Positions 48,998 to 57,977 of a stretch of 64,000 nt of DNA are shown piece by piece. The translations under genes and the position numbers were made by a program. Origin of the DNA: Serratia marcescens (GTDB taxonomy: Bacteria > Pseudomonadota > Gammaproteobacteria > Enterobacterales > Enterobacteriaceae); contig NZ_JARVZZ010000003.1 in assembly GCF_029846115.1 (NCBI RefSeq), positions 12,467-76,466 of the forward strand. Direction: 5' to 3'. How positions within the stretch are numbered: position 1 is the first letter of the stretch; the number at the start of each line of letters is the position of its first letter. The notes beneath the pieces are model-generated. The model searched no databases, was not told where the DNA came from, and worked only from the letters and a program-made list of their open reading frames with translations.

Positions 48998-51900
48998 TTA
49001 AGCCGCGGTTCCCTGGATATAGCCGGCTTTGGCGATGAGTTCATTTGCCAACTGACGAATGGCTCCACCTTCATCGTCATTGCCGGCACGCTTTTTCAAC
49101 ATCTTGATATGGTTTTCCGCAGAGCCACCGGGAAAGGCATCAGCCAGCAGCCGCCGTGCGGTTTTGCCATCCAGCGCGTCATACAACATATTGCGTAATG
49201 CTCTGTTTGCCGGTGTGGAGTTCAGGGCCCAGAGGCGCAGAGGGCCGACGGTATTTTTCAACAGCTGTGCAACGTTGCCATTGGTGGTTTGGAACACGGC
49301 AAGGAAGGTGACACCACTGCCATCTGGTGCCGGGCCTTTGGTTGTGTTCAGGAGTTTCAATAGTGTGGCTCGCGGGACTTTGAAGGTGTTTTGTAGGATG
49401 TCGAAGTCTTGGGTACGAACCCGCAATAAATAGAGTGAGTTCGCCGAGTCCAGTATGGTTTGAGGGTAATCGTCCAGGTACTGCGATGCGAAGACAGTAC
49501 GGACACCAAACTTGCGTTTCTCTCTATCCTCCGTTTGTAAGGCGGACCAGAGTGCATCAATGCCTTTGATGTTATGCAGCTCATCAATGAAGATGAGTTT
49601 GATCTCCTGGTCCAACTGCTCGATACGCTTGCGGTGCAGTTGGACGTAGCGCGGATCCAATTTGGCATACAGTTCTGTCTGTATCTGCGGCAGATAGAAG
49701 TCAGTGCCCCCCGCTAAATGGCGAGCAAATTGGTACATGATACCGGTGCGGATTTTACCTTCAGGCGAATCGTTACCGGCCACGTTATTGACATCGACTA
49801 TCCTGATGCGGGTGTTGGGGCTGACGGTAAATCGTGTACGACCGGAAATCAGTGGATAATCAAACAGCGCCTGAGTCAGGCAACGCGAAACGTAACTGAG
49901 TAATGTTTCATCTGACCCCGGGCGGTTGACCATACCGAACGCCGTTCGCAGCTCTTCACTGTTGAGGGCGCCCTGGAGATCATTCAATTCGGGAACCGCC
50001 TGTGCCTGAGCAAGAGAGGCTTCATAGACATGGCCATGTTCAAACAACATGTCACGAACTTCGTACCATGTGGCCAATTCCCACCATTGCGTGTCGTGCC
50101 GAGAGATACAGCCACTGGTTTTTAGCGCCTCATCCACTTCCGGAACCAGTGTCTGGCCATATCGCACGGGTTCGGTATCACTGTTTTTGCGAAATACCAG
50201 GTCGACGGCGCGGGACAGGATCTGTTTGCATGACGTCGCATCCGGGGCGAGGCCCGTTTGTGGATCGATGCACAAGCTGGTCAATAATCTCAGCAAGTAA
50301 TCACGCTCAGTGCTGATGGGGTATTTCAGGCCTAATTGAATATCAAATGGGTTGCGGCAATGATCTGCGACGTTCTGCAGAATGATGCTGATGATCTTGT
50401 CTTTCTGGTCAGCGGGAAGGCTGTCATGAACCAAATCGTAAAAGCCCTGGGCAGTAAACCCCTTATCTATAAAGGCCATAAACGGCAAATCACTGTTGCC
50501 ATTGGTTATTGCATCAAGGTGCAGGCTGTTGGCCAACAGCGATTTGCCTGAACCTGGAGCGCCAGCCAGTAACTCGGTATGTTTTTCCTGGAGCGCACTG
50601 GCTAACCCAATCGGATAGGGCTTGCCATCAATGGTTTGATGTATGGAGTTACCCTCATTGCCCCACGGACTGGCAGGGCGCTGTAGAGGCATCAGTTTGA
50701 TGCCTTCGGATAACGGTGGGAACATCAGATTTGGCGCGCTGTAACTGGATGCCAGTGGCAAGGTGTTTATCCAGGCTCGGATTGGATCACCAAAGGTTCG
50801 GGTGACGGAGGTGACGCCCCAGGCCTGAATCGATTTTTGTAGAAGCGTCAGGTTGCGCTTCAACCGGCTTTTATCAGCATCCCAGGTACTGGCTGTGATG
50901 CTCATCATGCACACCGGTTCTTTCTTATCTTGCGTCACCAACCAGGATACCGATTTGTAGATATCACGCAGAGACGGAACGAAAGCGACAAAAGACAGCA
51001 GGTTCTGTTTGTTGTTGAGATGCGCGCCACCGCCTGGCATCAGGTCCAGACGCAAACGCCAGGGGATTTGCCGGGGAACCTTTTTGAACAATTGGCTGAA
51101 CGGTTCTGGCCGCTGTGGCGCCAGCGTCATTGCGAGCTGGCCATGGAACAATCCGTCAACTTCGATCAAATTACCGTGGGGTGTTACCTCGGTATCGCAA
51201 TACTGGAAATTGAGGTGAGGGGCCAATGCACCGCTGATATCGTCATCGCGCAATTTGCCATGTGGGATCACTCGGTCGCCAGGGAGCAGAGGTTGCCAGC
51301 TTTCATCCGTACTGAGACGTTCGATTTCGTCGCGCAGGATATGCCCTGCTTCGTGCGCGTCCAGTAAGCGAACCATCACCCCCTCGTTACCATTAGTAAG
51401 GTCGTTGGCCAACTTGTCGATAAAGGCATCGTGTCGGAGTTTCAGTCCCTCAAATTCAGCAAACACAGGATTTTGACCGAATCGAGCCTCCGGCACGTTT
51501 TTAAACTGTTGCTCCTGGCGATGTGTTTCTTCTTTACGTTCCGCAACGGGCAGGGAGGAAATTGCCGTGTAAACCGTCAGCCATACACGCTCGCGGGCGA
51601 CATAGGGGGACATTTTGGTGATTTGCTCATCGACCAGATCATCAAGCCTTAACCCGAGTTTGCGATAGGCCTGACGCTGAGGCTCCACCAATCGGGTAAT
51701 TTCTTCTTTTCCGCGGCCAGGATCCCGCTCGAAAACAATGCTGATTTTATGGCCCAGAGCCTTAAAGTCGCCTGTTAGTGCATCACGAAGTTTCAACACA
51801 AAACGCAGGTAGCTGTCGGCCTCGGGTTGTTCGTTGGGTATTTTAGGCACGTTTTCGCTAAATTCTCGAAATGCGCCAAGGACTTCAAAACAACTGGCGT

Positions 51901-52072
51901 AATCATTGCTGTGAGTGACATGGATGTACGGTGCGCTTAGCGAAGGATGGCGAATTTTATCGTCGGGCGTCATGCCAATGACTGTGCGCAGATCACAATA
52001 CTGTGCGAAATCTCTGCCCAGGGTATAGCGGGAGAAGAAGGCAAATGCGTCTTCGATTTTATCAATAATCAT
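48998..52072 (-). CDS. traU: TraU, DotO/IcmB-like (VirB4-class) transfer ATPase
   Basis: A 1024-residue VirB4-class ATPase that powers channel assembly and DNA passage. The N-terminal half is the family-specific part, and the C-terminal half carries the ATPase core: Walker A GAPGSGKSLLANSL near residue 505, Walker B LIFIDELHN near 828, and a later SQYLDDYPQTILDSANS block. ATG 52072 has GGAG six bases upstream. It starts two bases beyond the traT stop. Length matches TraU of R64. Confidence 0.93.
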   Translation of the reverse strand: MIIDKIEDAFAFFSRYTLGRDFAQYCDLRTVIGMTPDDKIRHPSLSAPYIHVTHSNDYASCFEVLGAFREFSENVPKIPNEQPEADSYLRFVLKLRDALTGDFKALGHKISIVFERDPGRGKEEITRLVEPQRQAYRKLGLRLDDLVDEQITKMSPYVARERVWLTVYTAISSLPVAERKEETHRQEQQFKNVPEARFGQNPVFAEFEGLKLRHDAFIDKLANDLTNGNEGVMVRLLDAHEAGHILRDEIERLSTDESWQPLLPGDRVIPHGKLRDDDISGALAPHLNFQYCDTEVTPHGNLIEVDGLFHGQLAMTLAPQRPEPFSQLFKKVPRQIPWRLRLDLMPGGGAHLNNKQNLLSFVAFVPSLRDIYKSVSWLVTQDKKEPVCMMSITASTWDADKSRLKRNLTLLQKSIQAWGVTSVTRTFGDPIRAWINTLPLASSYSAPNLMFPPLSEGIKLMPLQRPASPWGNEGNSIHQTIDGKPYPIGLASALQEKHTELLAGAPGSGKSLLANSLHLDAITNGNSDLPFMAFIDKGFTAQGFYDLVHDSLPADQKDKIISIILQNVADHCRNPFDIQLGLKYPISTERDYLLRLLTSLCIDPQTGLAPDATSCKQILSRAVDLVFRKNSDTEPVRYGQTLVPEVDEALKTSGCISRHDTQWWELATWYEVRDMLFEHGHVYEASLAQAQAVPELNDLQGALNSEELRTAFGMVNRPGSDETLLSYVSRCLTQALFDYPLISGRTRFTVSPNTRIRIVDVNNVAGNDSPEGKIRTGIMYQFARHLAGGTDFYLPQIQTELYAKLDPRYVQLHRKRIEQLDQEIKLIFIDELHNIKGIDALWSALQTEDREKRKFGVRTVFASQYLDDYPQTILDSANSLYLLRVRTQDFDILQNTFKVPRATLLKLLNTTKGPAPDGSGVTFLAVFQTTNGNVAQLLKNTVGPLRLWALNSTPANRALRNMLYDALDGKTARRLLADAFPGGSAENHIKMLKKRAGNDDEGGAIRQLANELIAKAGYIQGTAA

Positions 52073-52074
52073 GG

Positions 52075-52680
52075 TCAACTCCGGGCTTTGTAATCACGGT
52101 ACAGGTGTAACCACCAGGTGGTGCCAGCATCCAAACCTGTGGTGGCTAGTCGACCGACAAGGCGGCCAGGGTGAAGCGCTATCGCCAGGTGACGGCAGCG
52201 TGATAGAAGAAGACCTCGGCGGTCGGTGGGTAATTGTTTAAGTGCTTCGCCGAATGCCTGTGGATGTGTTGTTCCCCAGGCCTGTTGTACCGGTTTATCG
52301 TGCGATGTCAGCCAATCCAACAAGGCTTTGGCGTCCCGGCGGTAGTCTTCGTCCTCTGAGTTCAGCGCTTGGGCGATGGCCCGCTGCAGGTGATTGACAT
52401 CTTCGGGCGGTAACGTCGGCAGGTAGATCATTACGCCGGCCTCTGCAGTAACGGTATCGAGCTGCTGCCACGCCTGGCACAGAGGGTCAGCGACGCTGAG
52501 GTTGTCAGGGGCTGTATTCAAAGGGTTGTTGTCGCGGAAAATTGCCGTGTTCTTAGGCGACTCATAACCGCAGAATTCGCAGCAGTGTCCACACTGGCGT
52601 GCGGTCAAATCTAAAATTTCTTGTTGTTTAGCCGATCGAGAAAACCCAGCGACACGCTGGGAAATAGAAAAAACCAACAT
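52075..52680 (-). CDS. traT: TraT, DotN/IcmJ-like zinc-site protein
   Basis: A 201-residue protein with an N-terminal metal-binding site CGHCCEFCGYES (about 30-41), the HNH-like zinc region of DotN/IcmJ. In Legionella DotN binds the C terminus of the coupling protein DotL, so a role at TrbC is likely. Note that this TraT is the I-type protein, unrelated to the TraT surface-exclusion lipoprotein of F. It is followed two bases later by traU. Confidence 0.85.
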   Translation of the reverse strand: MLVFSISQRVAGFSRSAKQQEILDLTARQCGHCCEFCGYESPKNTAIFRDNNPLNTAPDNLSVADPLCQAWQQLDTVTAEAGVMIYLPTLPPEDVNHLQRAIAQALNSEDEDYRRDAKALLDWLTSHDKPVQQAWGTTHPQAFGEALKQLPTDRRGLLLSRCRHLAIALHPGRLVGRLATTGLDAGTTWWLHLYRDYKARS

Positions 52681-52765
52681 ATGAACTCCAGGGCAGGAGG
52701 GAACAGTGGTGGCGAAGGACGAGCGTTAACGAAATGGCCAGCCCTTTGGACTGGCCATCAGGGGA

Positions 52766-53167
52766 TTAAATACCTACAGGGTTGAGGGTCATTTGCTTCT
52801 GGCTACGGCTGGCCATCTGATCGAGTGCAATAAAGCATGCACCAGCGACCAACAGGACCAGAATGTGCCCAACTTTAATCTGAGGGTTGTTTTTCTTAGT
52901 GGCCATCAGACCAATTGCTCCGGCAATGCACACAAGCCCGATGACCATGGAGGCATTGACGATCGGTTCTTTAAGCGAGTAAATCCCATCAAGCCACCCT
53001 TTGATCATACCGGCGATGTCATCGTCAGCATGCGCCAGAGGGGTAAGAAACCACGCCAGTCCCCCGGCAATTGCGCGGGCATAATACCGGCGTATTGTAT
53101 CGGCCATGAGGGCACCTTTAATTGCGATGAACAGGGGAATATCTTTCAGGGAGTGACGAGCTTTCAT
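52766..53167 (-). CDS. traR: TraR-like small membrane protein (IcmD-type)
   Basis: A 133-residue protein with a basic N terminus, a hydrophobic segment near 30-48 that may act as a signal sequence (up to AHADDD), and two membrane helices (about 72-90 and 98-115). This matches TraR/IcmD small proteins of I-type systems, thought to be part of the inner-membrane channel. ATG 53167 follows GAGGTAATA. It lies 15 bp after traQ. Confidence 0.8.
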   Translation of the reverse strand: MKARHSLKDIPLFIAIKGALMADTIRRYYARAIAGGLAWFLTPLAHADDDIAGMIKGWLDGIYSLKEPIVNASMVIGLVCIAGAIGLMATKKNNPQIKVGHILVLLVAGACFIALDQMASRSQKQMTLNPVGI

Positions 53168-53182
53168 TATTACCTCTATGTT

Positions 53183-53713
53183 TTACCAATGAATATTGAG
53201 TGTGTTTTGTAGGGCATCGAGTACCCGGGGACTGACTGCGAGCATTGTGCCGACAATGATTCGTTTAACGCCGCTTGAAACATCTTCACCGGCACTGAGT
53301 CCGGTATGGCCGTCCTTCTGTGAACGTCGCAACCGGAGCAAACCTTGCAACGCATAAATAACGCCGACCCACTGCAGCAAAGTCAGGCCGGCGTTAATGG
53401 CGACCGCGGCCGGGCCATATTTGCCCTCTGACACATAAGCAATAGCGCCAAAGGTGACATTGCCCAGCGCCATCTGCTGCGAGGTCGCGTTCATGACCTG
53501 GTGCAGTGCGATGATGCAGCCGCACACCAAGACGACGGACAGAATTTTTCCTGCGCCATCCTGTACCTGGCCGCGCCGGGCTTTGCTGGCAATGTTCCCA
53601 AAGTGCAACGCCAACATGACCAGACCGCCAACGGCACCCAGTGCGAGAACCAGTTGGATCCCGACAGCGGTCACGTTATTGACGGCATTGGCCAGCATTT
53701 GGACCAAATCCAT
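53183..53713 (-). CDS. traQ: TraQ-like inner-membrane protein (IcmC-type)
   Basis: A 176-residue protein with at least three membrane helices (about 14-36, 54-72 and 102-124), a polar C terminus and the VQMLANAVNNVTAVGIQL start typical of this small IcmC/DotE-type family. ATG 53713 follows GGGAGAACT. It lies between traP and traR, as in IncI1 and IncL/M. It probably belongs to the inner-membrane part of the channel. Confidence 0.8.
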   Translation of the reverse strand: MDLVQMLANAVNNVTAVGIQLVLALGAVGGLVMLALHFGNIASKARRGQVQDGAGKILSVVLVCGCIIALHQVMNATSQQMALGNVTFGAIAYVSEGKYGPAAVAINAGLTLLQWVGVIYALQGLLRLRRSQKDGHTGLSAGEDVSSGVKRIIVGTMLAVSPRVLDALQNTLNIHW

Positions 53714-53721
53714 AGTTCTCC

Positions 53722-54465
53722 CTACCGGATAACCCCGGCGGTGGTGATCACCTGGCGTTGTGTGGTGTCAATACTCTGAACGGTGGCATTACCAATGCGG
53801 TCACCGGGACGTAGTGCCCAGGTGCTGCCTTGGTAATTAACCCATGCTAGCCCTGGGTAAAGGCTTGCGATCGTTGCACCACGAAGGGAATGGGTTTTGG
53901 TGCCAGTCCGGTGGCCATGATTGGCGGAACGAACCGCTGCTGTAGGTTGCGGGGTAGCTATTGTGGTTGATGGGCGCTGTGCCAGCGCATTAACCTGGCG
54001 TTCAAGTGCGCGTATCCGCTCGTCGAGTGCCTTGATTCCCTCCCGGTTGTTCTCACTGAATACACGGTTGTTCTCGATAGCGTGCTGTGTAGCTTCTGTA
54101 ACAATGGCGCGCTCGGTGGGTTCGGGCATAGGCATTGTTGCCGGTGTTTGCTGCTCCCGAGTGATGGAGCCTGCAGGAGAAGATGTTGCCGGTGTCGGAA
54201 CTGACGGACTCACCGTCTCCTGAGCCGCAAATTGTGGCGGGGCACCGCTATCATGTGGGTTATTGCGCATCACACCGAATATCACGATCCCGATGAGACT
54301 CAACGCCATTATTCCCGCCTGTATCGGTGTCACCTTGATACCGAGCGGCAATGTAATGAGCTTTTGTTTTATGGGTTTATTGACGATGGGCGTTTCTGGG
54401 ATATCGGTATCTTCCGCCAATGGCTCCGGTGGGGGAGCATCAAGATCAAAATGGGACTTGGACAT
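53722..54465 (-). CDS. traP: TraP-like bitopic core-complex protein
   Basis: A 247-residue protein with a cytosolic proline-rich N terminus, one membrane helix (about 47-63), a Pro/Thr-rich periplasmic linker, a coiled-coil helix (about 125-165) and a C-terminal beta domain (TIASLYPGLAWVNYQGSTWAL). This layout fits TraP of I-type systems, a weak relative of DotF/IcmG. It overlaps the traO stop codon by one base. Confidence 0.83.
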   Translation of the reverse strand: MSKSHFDLDAPPPEPLAEDTDIPETPIVNKPIKQKLITLPLGIKVTPIQAGIMALSLIGIVIFGVMRNNPHDSGAPPQFAAQETVSPSVPTPATSSPAGSITREQQTPATMPMPEPTERAIVTEATQHAIENNRVFSENNREGIKALDERIRALERQVNALAQRPSTTIATPQPTAAVRSANHGHRTGTKTHSLRGATIASLYPGLAWVNYQGSTWALRPGDRIGNATVQSIDTTQRQVITTAGVIR

Positions 54466-55697
54466 TACTGTTCTCCTGCGTTGAGCGGTGTAACTGCTGC
54501 GCTTTTATTGACTCTGTCGCTCTCATACACCCCTTTCATAAATTGGATGGCCACAATTTGGTTTTTGAACACTTTGACCTGCTTAACCGGAAGGCGAGAG
54601 GCATCATTGGTCATCACCTTGCCGGCATTGGCCCCCAGGCCGCCGACAATCGTGCCGGCCACGGCCGAACCACTGACCTTGCCGGTACCGCCGGAAATCG
54701 TCCCGGCATTGGTGGACAGGATTTGAGTGTTCTGTTGCTTGTAGAGATCTCCCAGGCCGCCGAGGCTCGAGGCAACGGCCGGCAGAAGAATGCGACTGAT
54801 GTAGCGGTTGCTCACGTCGCTTGCTACTGCTGATTGCAACGTGTCGTCCTGCAGGGCATAAGCGTCCACCTGATAATCCACGTTGTTAAGCGTCATGCGG
54901 GTAAAGTGGATCACGACACCATCGCCAGCCAGTTGAACCCCCTGAGCGGTGAAACTGGCACCCGCCAGCCCGCCTGCAGGGATATGTGCGAGAACAATGG
55001 AATTGAGGTTGTCAGAATCAACAGCACTGTCGATTACGCCAGGCCGACGGGTATTCGGCGGAACGACCATGATGTCCTTCTCTTTTTTGGTTTGTGCTTC
55101 CAGACTGGCGAGGGTTGCCGTTGGTGCATTTCCTGGCAGGCTCTGTGTCCAGTTACCGAACGCGTTGCCTGCAGATGAGTCTGCCGATGGGTTTGTACCT
55201 TGTTGCCCTTGAGCTCCCTGACCAAAGGCGCTGGCCAACTGCATATTTCCGGGTTTCCAGCGATCGTTGAGTGTTTTCAAATATCCCTTCAACGCCGCTT
55301 TTTGGTCTTCGGCAATACCGCCATTCTGTGGATTGCTGCCTTGCTGAGTATCCGCTGGTGTCGTATTCAGGTTGACCGGCTGTGGGACCGGTGCCGGCAT
55401 TTCTGCATTGATGTCGCTCATGCGTAATGAAGCAACAAAACTGGTTCCACCATTGTCAGCTGTTTTATAGCCGATGCTGTTGGCCTCGCTTTGCAGTCGC
55501 TGGTACTGGACGGTTTCGGCGCTGTTGCGAGGCGCATTATTGGCGACACGATTGAGTTTGTACTGCGATGGGGTCGGTTCGGGTTGGTTTAGGTACCCCC
55601 ATCCAAGGTAGGCACCTGCACCGATAATGACGACGGCACCTACTATGACCATGACGGTCTTTTTCCCGTCGCTGGCAGCATCTTTTTCAATGGCCAT
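54465..55697 (-). CDS. traO: TraO, DotG/IcmE-like channel core protein (VirB10-class)
   Basis: A 410-residue protein. A short cytosolic N terminus and one membrane helix (about 15-33) are followed by a Gln/Asn/Pro-rich periplasmic stretch (about 100-200) and a conserved VirB10-like C-terminal domain: PNTRRPGVIDSAVDSDN, LAHIPAGGLAGASFTAQGVQL, and DASRLPVKQVKVFKNQIVAIQF. DotG/TraO forms the central channel across both membranes. ATG 55697 follows GGAGTGAAACC. It is shorter than Legionella DotG, which has long repeats. Confidence 0.92.
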   Translation of the reverse strand: MAIEKDAASDGKKTVMVIVGAVVIIGAGAYLGWGYLNQPEPTPSQYKLNRVANNAPRNSAETVQYQRLQSEANSIGYKTADNGGTSFVASLRMSDINAEMPAPVPQPVNLNTTPADTQQGSNPQNGGIAEDQKAALKGYLKTLNDRWKPGNMQLASAFGQGAQGQQGTNPSADSSAGNAFGNWTQSLPGNAPTATLASLEAQTKKEKDIMVVPPNTRRPGVIDSAVDSDNLNSIVLAHIPAGGLAGASFTAQGVQLAGDGVVIHFTRMTLNNVDYQVDAYALQDDTLQSAVASDVSNRYISRILLPAVASSLGGLGDLYKQQNTQILSTNAGTISGGTGKVSGSAVAGTIVGGLGANAGKVMTNDASRLPVKQVKVFKNQIVAIQFMKGVYESDRVNKSAAVTPLNAGEQ

Positions 55698-55701
55698 GGT
55701 T

Positions 55702-56709
55702 TCACTCCAGGTTGATGTTCAGGGTGGCGTTTCGCCCCTGAACCGAGAAAACGACTTCTGGGGTAACCGGCAGCTTCCATATGTGGGTGCCGTCAGCAGC
55801 TGATGAGGTCTCAACAAAGGCATCCCGTAGCTCACTGCGAGAGCGGATATAAAGGTCATCACCTATTTGCCAGACGTTGGTCATCGGGACATTGCCACTG
55901 GTTTTTAACCGTTTGGCTTCTTTGGGCGGGGTGCCATCAAGGAAGGCTTGCAGCGTGGGGTTATCCAGGCTGATTTTCTCTCTTGCGATCGGCAACGCTT
56001 TAGCAGCTGGCCCGCGCATAGGGATCCGCAGGTTAAGGCTACTGTCTGTTATCTGCGCTTTGTCAGCGTTATCCGGTTCACCACTGGATAAGGCAATGAC
56101 CACCGGTACTGGCAAGCCTTGCAAATAAACCGTAACGCTGCCGGTGTCATAGGCGCGCCTTGCCTGCACAGACATCACTGCGCTGTTTGGAATGAACTGA
56201 ATATAGAACCCGCTTTCGTTACCGTTCACTGGAGGGGCCGCGATATTCCAAGGGGCGCCGGTTTCATCGGTGAATGACACGGTGCTCGGGAAGTTTGGCA
56301 GGGCTCGCAGCATGGGTAATGATGCCCCTGGTGACAGGTTCACCGTCAGTGAACTGACTCGCGGGACGGCTGTCACCGGGGAGCGGCTCTCACTGCGCTG
56401 CAGCTGATCGAATGTGCTGCGCAGATGTGTGACATCGTCCGGGGAAAGGGGAGCCATTTGGCCTTCGGCATAAGTCAGTGCCGGTGACGGCAACGGGGTG
56501 TTCCCAGCCGGTGGTAAAGGGGCATTCTGGGCAGGTCCGGGCGTTGACTGTACCGGTACCGGGTTGTTCTGAGCAGCATTCGCCGCCGGGGCATTGCCCA
56601 TCGTTTGGGCTGGTTGCCAAGCGTTCGGTGCCGGGGCAACATCGACGGTAGTGGCGGCAAAAGTGTTGGCCGCAGTCAGTAATAACAGACCGGCAAAAGG
56701 GGTTTTCAT
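55702..56709 (-). CDS. traN: TraN, DotH/IcmK-like outer-membrane core protein
   Basis: A 335-residue exported protein. A signal peptide (MKTPFAGLLLLTAANTFAA) is followed by a Pro/Asn/Gln-rich linker (about 25-75), then LTYAEGQMAPLSPDDVTHLRSTFDQ, the start of the DotH/TraN domain, and a beta-rich C terminus (WQIGDDLYIRSRSELRD). DotH with DotC and DotD makes the outer-membrane ring. It lies between traM and traO, two and four bases from its neighbours. Confidence 0.92.
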   Translation of the reverse strand: MKTPFAGLLLLTAANTFAATTVDVAPAPNAWQPAQTMGNAPAANAAQNNPVPVQSTPGPAQNAPLPPAGNTPLPSPALTYAEGQMAPLSPDDVTHLRSTFDQLQRSESRSPVTAVPRVSSLTVNLSPGASLPMLRALPNFPSTVSFTDETGAPWNIAAPPVNGNESGFYIQFIPNSAVMSVQARRAYDTGSVTVYLQGLPVPVVIALSSGEPDNADKAQITDSSLNLRIPMRGPAAKALPIAREKISLDNPTLQAFLDGTPPKEAKRLKTSGNVPMTNVWQIGDDLYIRSRSELRDAFVETSSAADGTHIWKLPVTPEVVFSVQGRNATLNINLE

Positions 56710-56711
56710 GA

Positions 56712-57386
56712 CTATTGAGCCTCATAGGTAATGAGCTGGGACACTTCCATGCCGGTGTTTTTCAACCGGGGATCGGTACGTTGAATCAGCAGCGACACAA
56801 CAAAACTTTGTTCGGGCAGTGACGACGTTTGGCCTGTCATCTTGAATTTGGTGGGGTACTGAATTTTCCAGGCATAAACACCGTTCTCCAGCGTCCCCTT
56901 ACTGACGATGACGCCCGGCGAGGTCATGACGGACATGTTCATTTTCTTGTCCTTAACCGCTGCGAGAACGTTGGATGTGGTCAACGCGGTGTAGTAACTG
57001 CGAAACCCCTCATCGGAAAAACGAGGAAGCAAGTTATTCATCTGCGTGCGGTAATTCACAAAGTCTAGGGTGAAAGCTTCACGTATCACGCGGTTACCAA
57101 AGTCGGTCACATCGGCATCGCTGTACGCTGGCTGGTCCGTTGGCGTAAGGGGAATGACCCGACCATCCTGCGTGGCAAAATACTTCACCGGCGGGTGCAA
57201 AACGGCGTAGATCAATACACCAATGATCAGCAAGCAGAGGGTGATAGTGGCGCTTTGCCACACGTTGGCGATCAATAACTTGCGGGTGAAACTAACATTG
57301 AGTTGGTTGGCCTGATGCTGCGCGATGGCGGCGTCATAAGGACCAGGTAACTCCGATGAAGGAGTGACAGGCTGTTTTTTTTGCAT
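56712..57386 (-). CDS. traM: TraM, DotI/IcmL-like inner-membrane protein (VirB8-class)
   Basis: A 224-residue bitopic protein with one membrane helix (about 47-67) and a periplasmic NTF2-like domain: YSDADVTDFGNRVIREAFTLDFVNYRTQMNN and FRSYYTAL mark the DotI/TraM family. The known structure of R64 TraM shows a VirB8-like fold. ATG 57386 is preferred; a GTG four codons upstream is possible but has no ribosome site. Confidence 0.92.
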   Translation of the reverse strand: MQKKQPVTPSSELPGPYDAAIAQHQANQLNVSFTRKLLIANVWQSATITLCLLIIGVLIYAVLHPPVKYFATQDGRVIPLTPTDQPAYSDADVTDFGNRVIREAFTLDFVNYRTQMNNLLPRFSDEGFRSYYTALTTSNVLAAVKDKKMNMSVMTSPGVIVSKGTLENGVYAWKIQYPTKFKMTGQTSSLPEQSFVVSLLIQRTDPRLKNTGMEVSQLITYEAQ

Positions 57387-57476
57387 GGCGTTATCCACGG
57401 GCAGGCCCCACCAGGTTATGCCCGGCGAGGCTGCAAGGAGGAACAGGTAACATCCGCTTGGGTAGCGGAAGGTGTA

Positions 57477-57968
57477 TTAACGACTGAAGAGGTAATCACC
57501 ACCGGTCGAACTCGAGGATTGCGGTGGCGGTGAAGATACAACGGGCGCCTGTTGGTAAGTGGTTGGGGCGTAGTTTTTAGGCACATTGACTGAACGTGAA
57601 GTTGTACCTCCCAGGCCACCACTGCGAGAAGATAAGTCCCCCCAAGGGTCGATTTGACTAGGAATATACTCTTGGATCTTGTCGTGTGCGGCGCGGCAAA
57701 TTTTGTCTTTTATTCCGCTGAGAATACCGCTCAAATCTGGAAAGGTTGGAACGGTGATCGCCGTGCTGATATCTCCCAAACATTGCTGTAATCCACTGGA
57801 TACCTGGTTTTCTCGCTGAGACCATGCTTCAGCAGCTTTACGGTCCCGCTCATAGCCGTTTTGGGCGCCGACTTGTGCCGCTGAGGCGGCTCGACAGCTG
57901 GCAGCCTGTGCTGGCACCGTCATGGCGCCGGCCACTAACGTGGCCAGGAAAATAGAGCGTAATTGCAT
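57477..57968 (-). CDS. traL: TraL-like exported transfer protein
   Basis: A 163-residue exported protein with a signal peptide (to QAAS, about residue 23), several Cys (SCRAAS, QQCLGD, DKICRAA) that may form disulfides, and a Ser/Pro-rich tail from about residue 112. It lies between the primase gene and traM, where IncL/M and IncI1 plasmids have traL. ATG 57968 follows AAGGAGTCTTT. The function of TraL is not well defined. Confidence 0.72.
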   Translation of the reverse strand: MQLRSIFLATLVAGAMTVPAQAASCRAASAAQVGAQNGYERDRKAAEAWSQRENQVSSGLQQCLGDISTAITVPTFPDLSGILSGIKDKICRAAHDKIQEYIPSQIDPWGDLSSRSGGLGGTTSRSVNVPKNYAPTTYQQAPVVSSPPPQSSSSTGGDYLFSR

Positions 57969-57977
57969 AAAGACTCC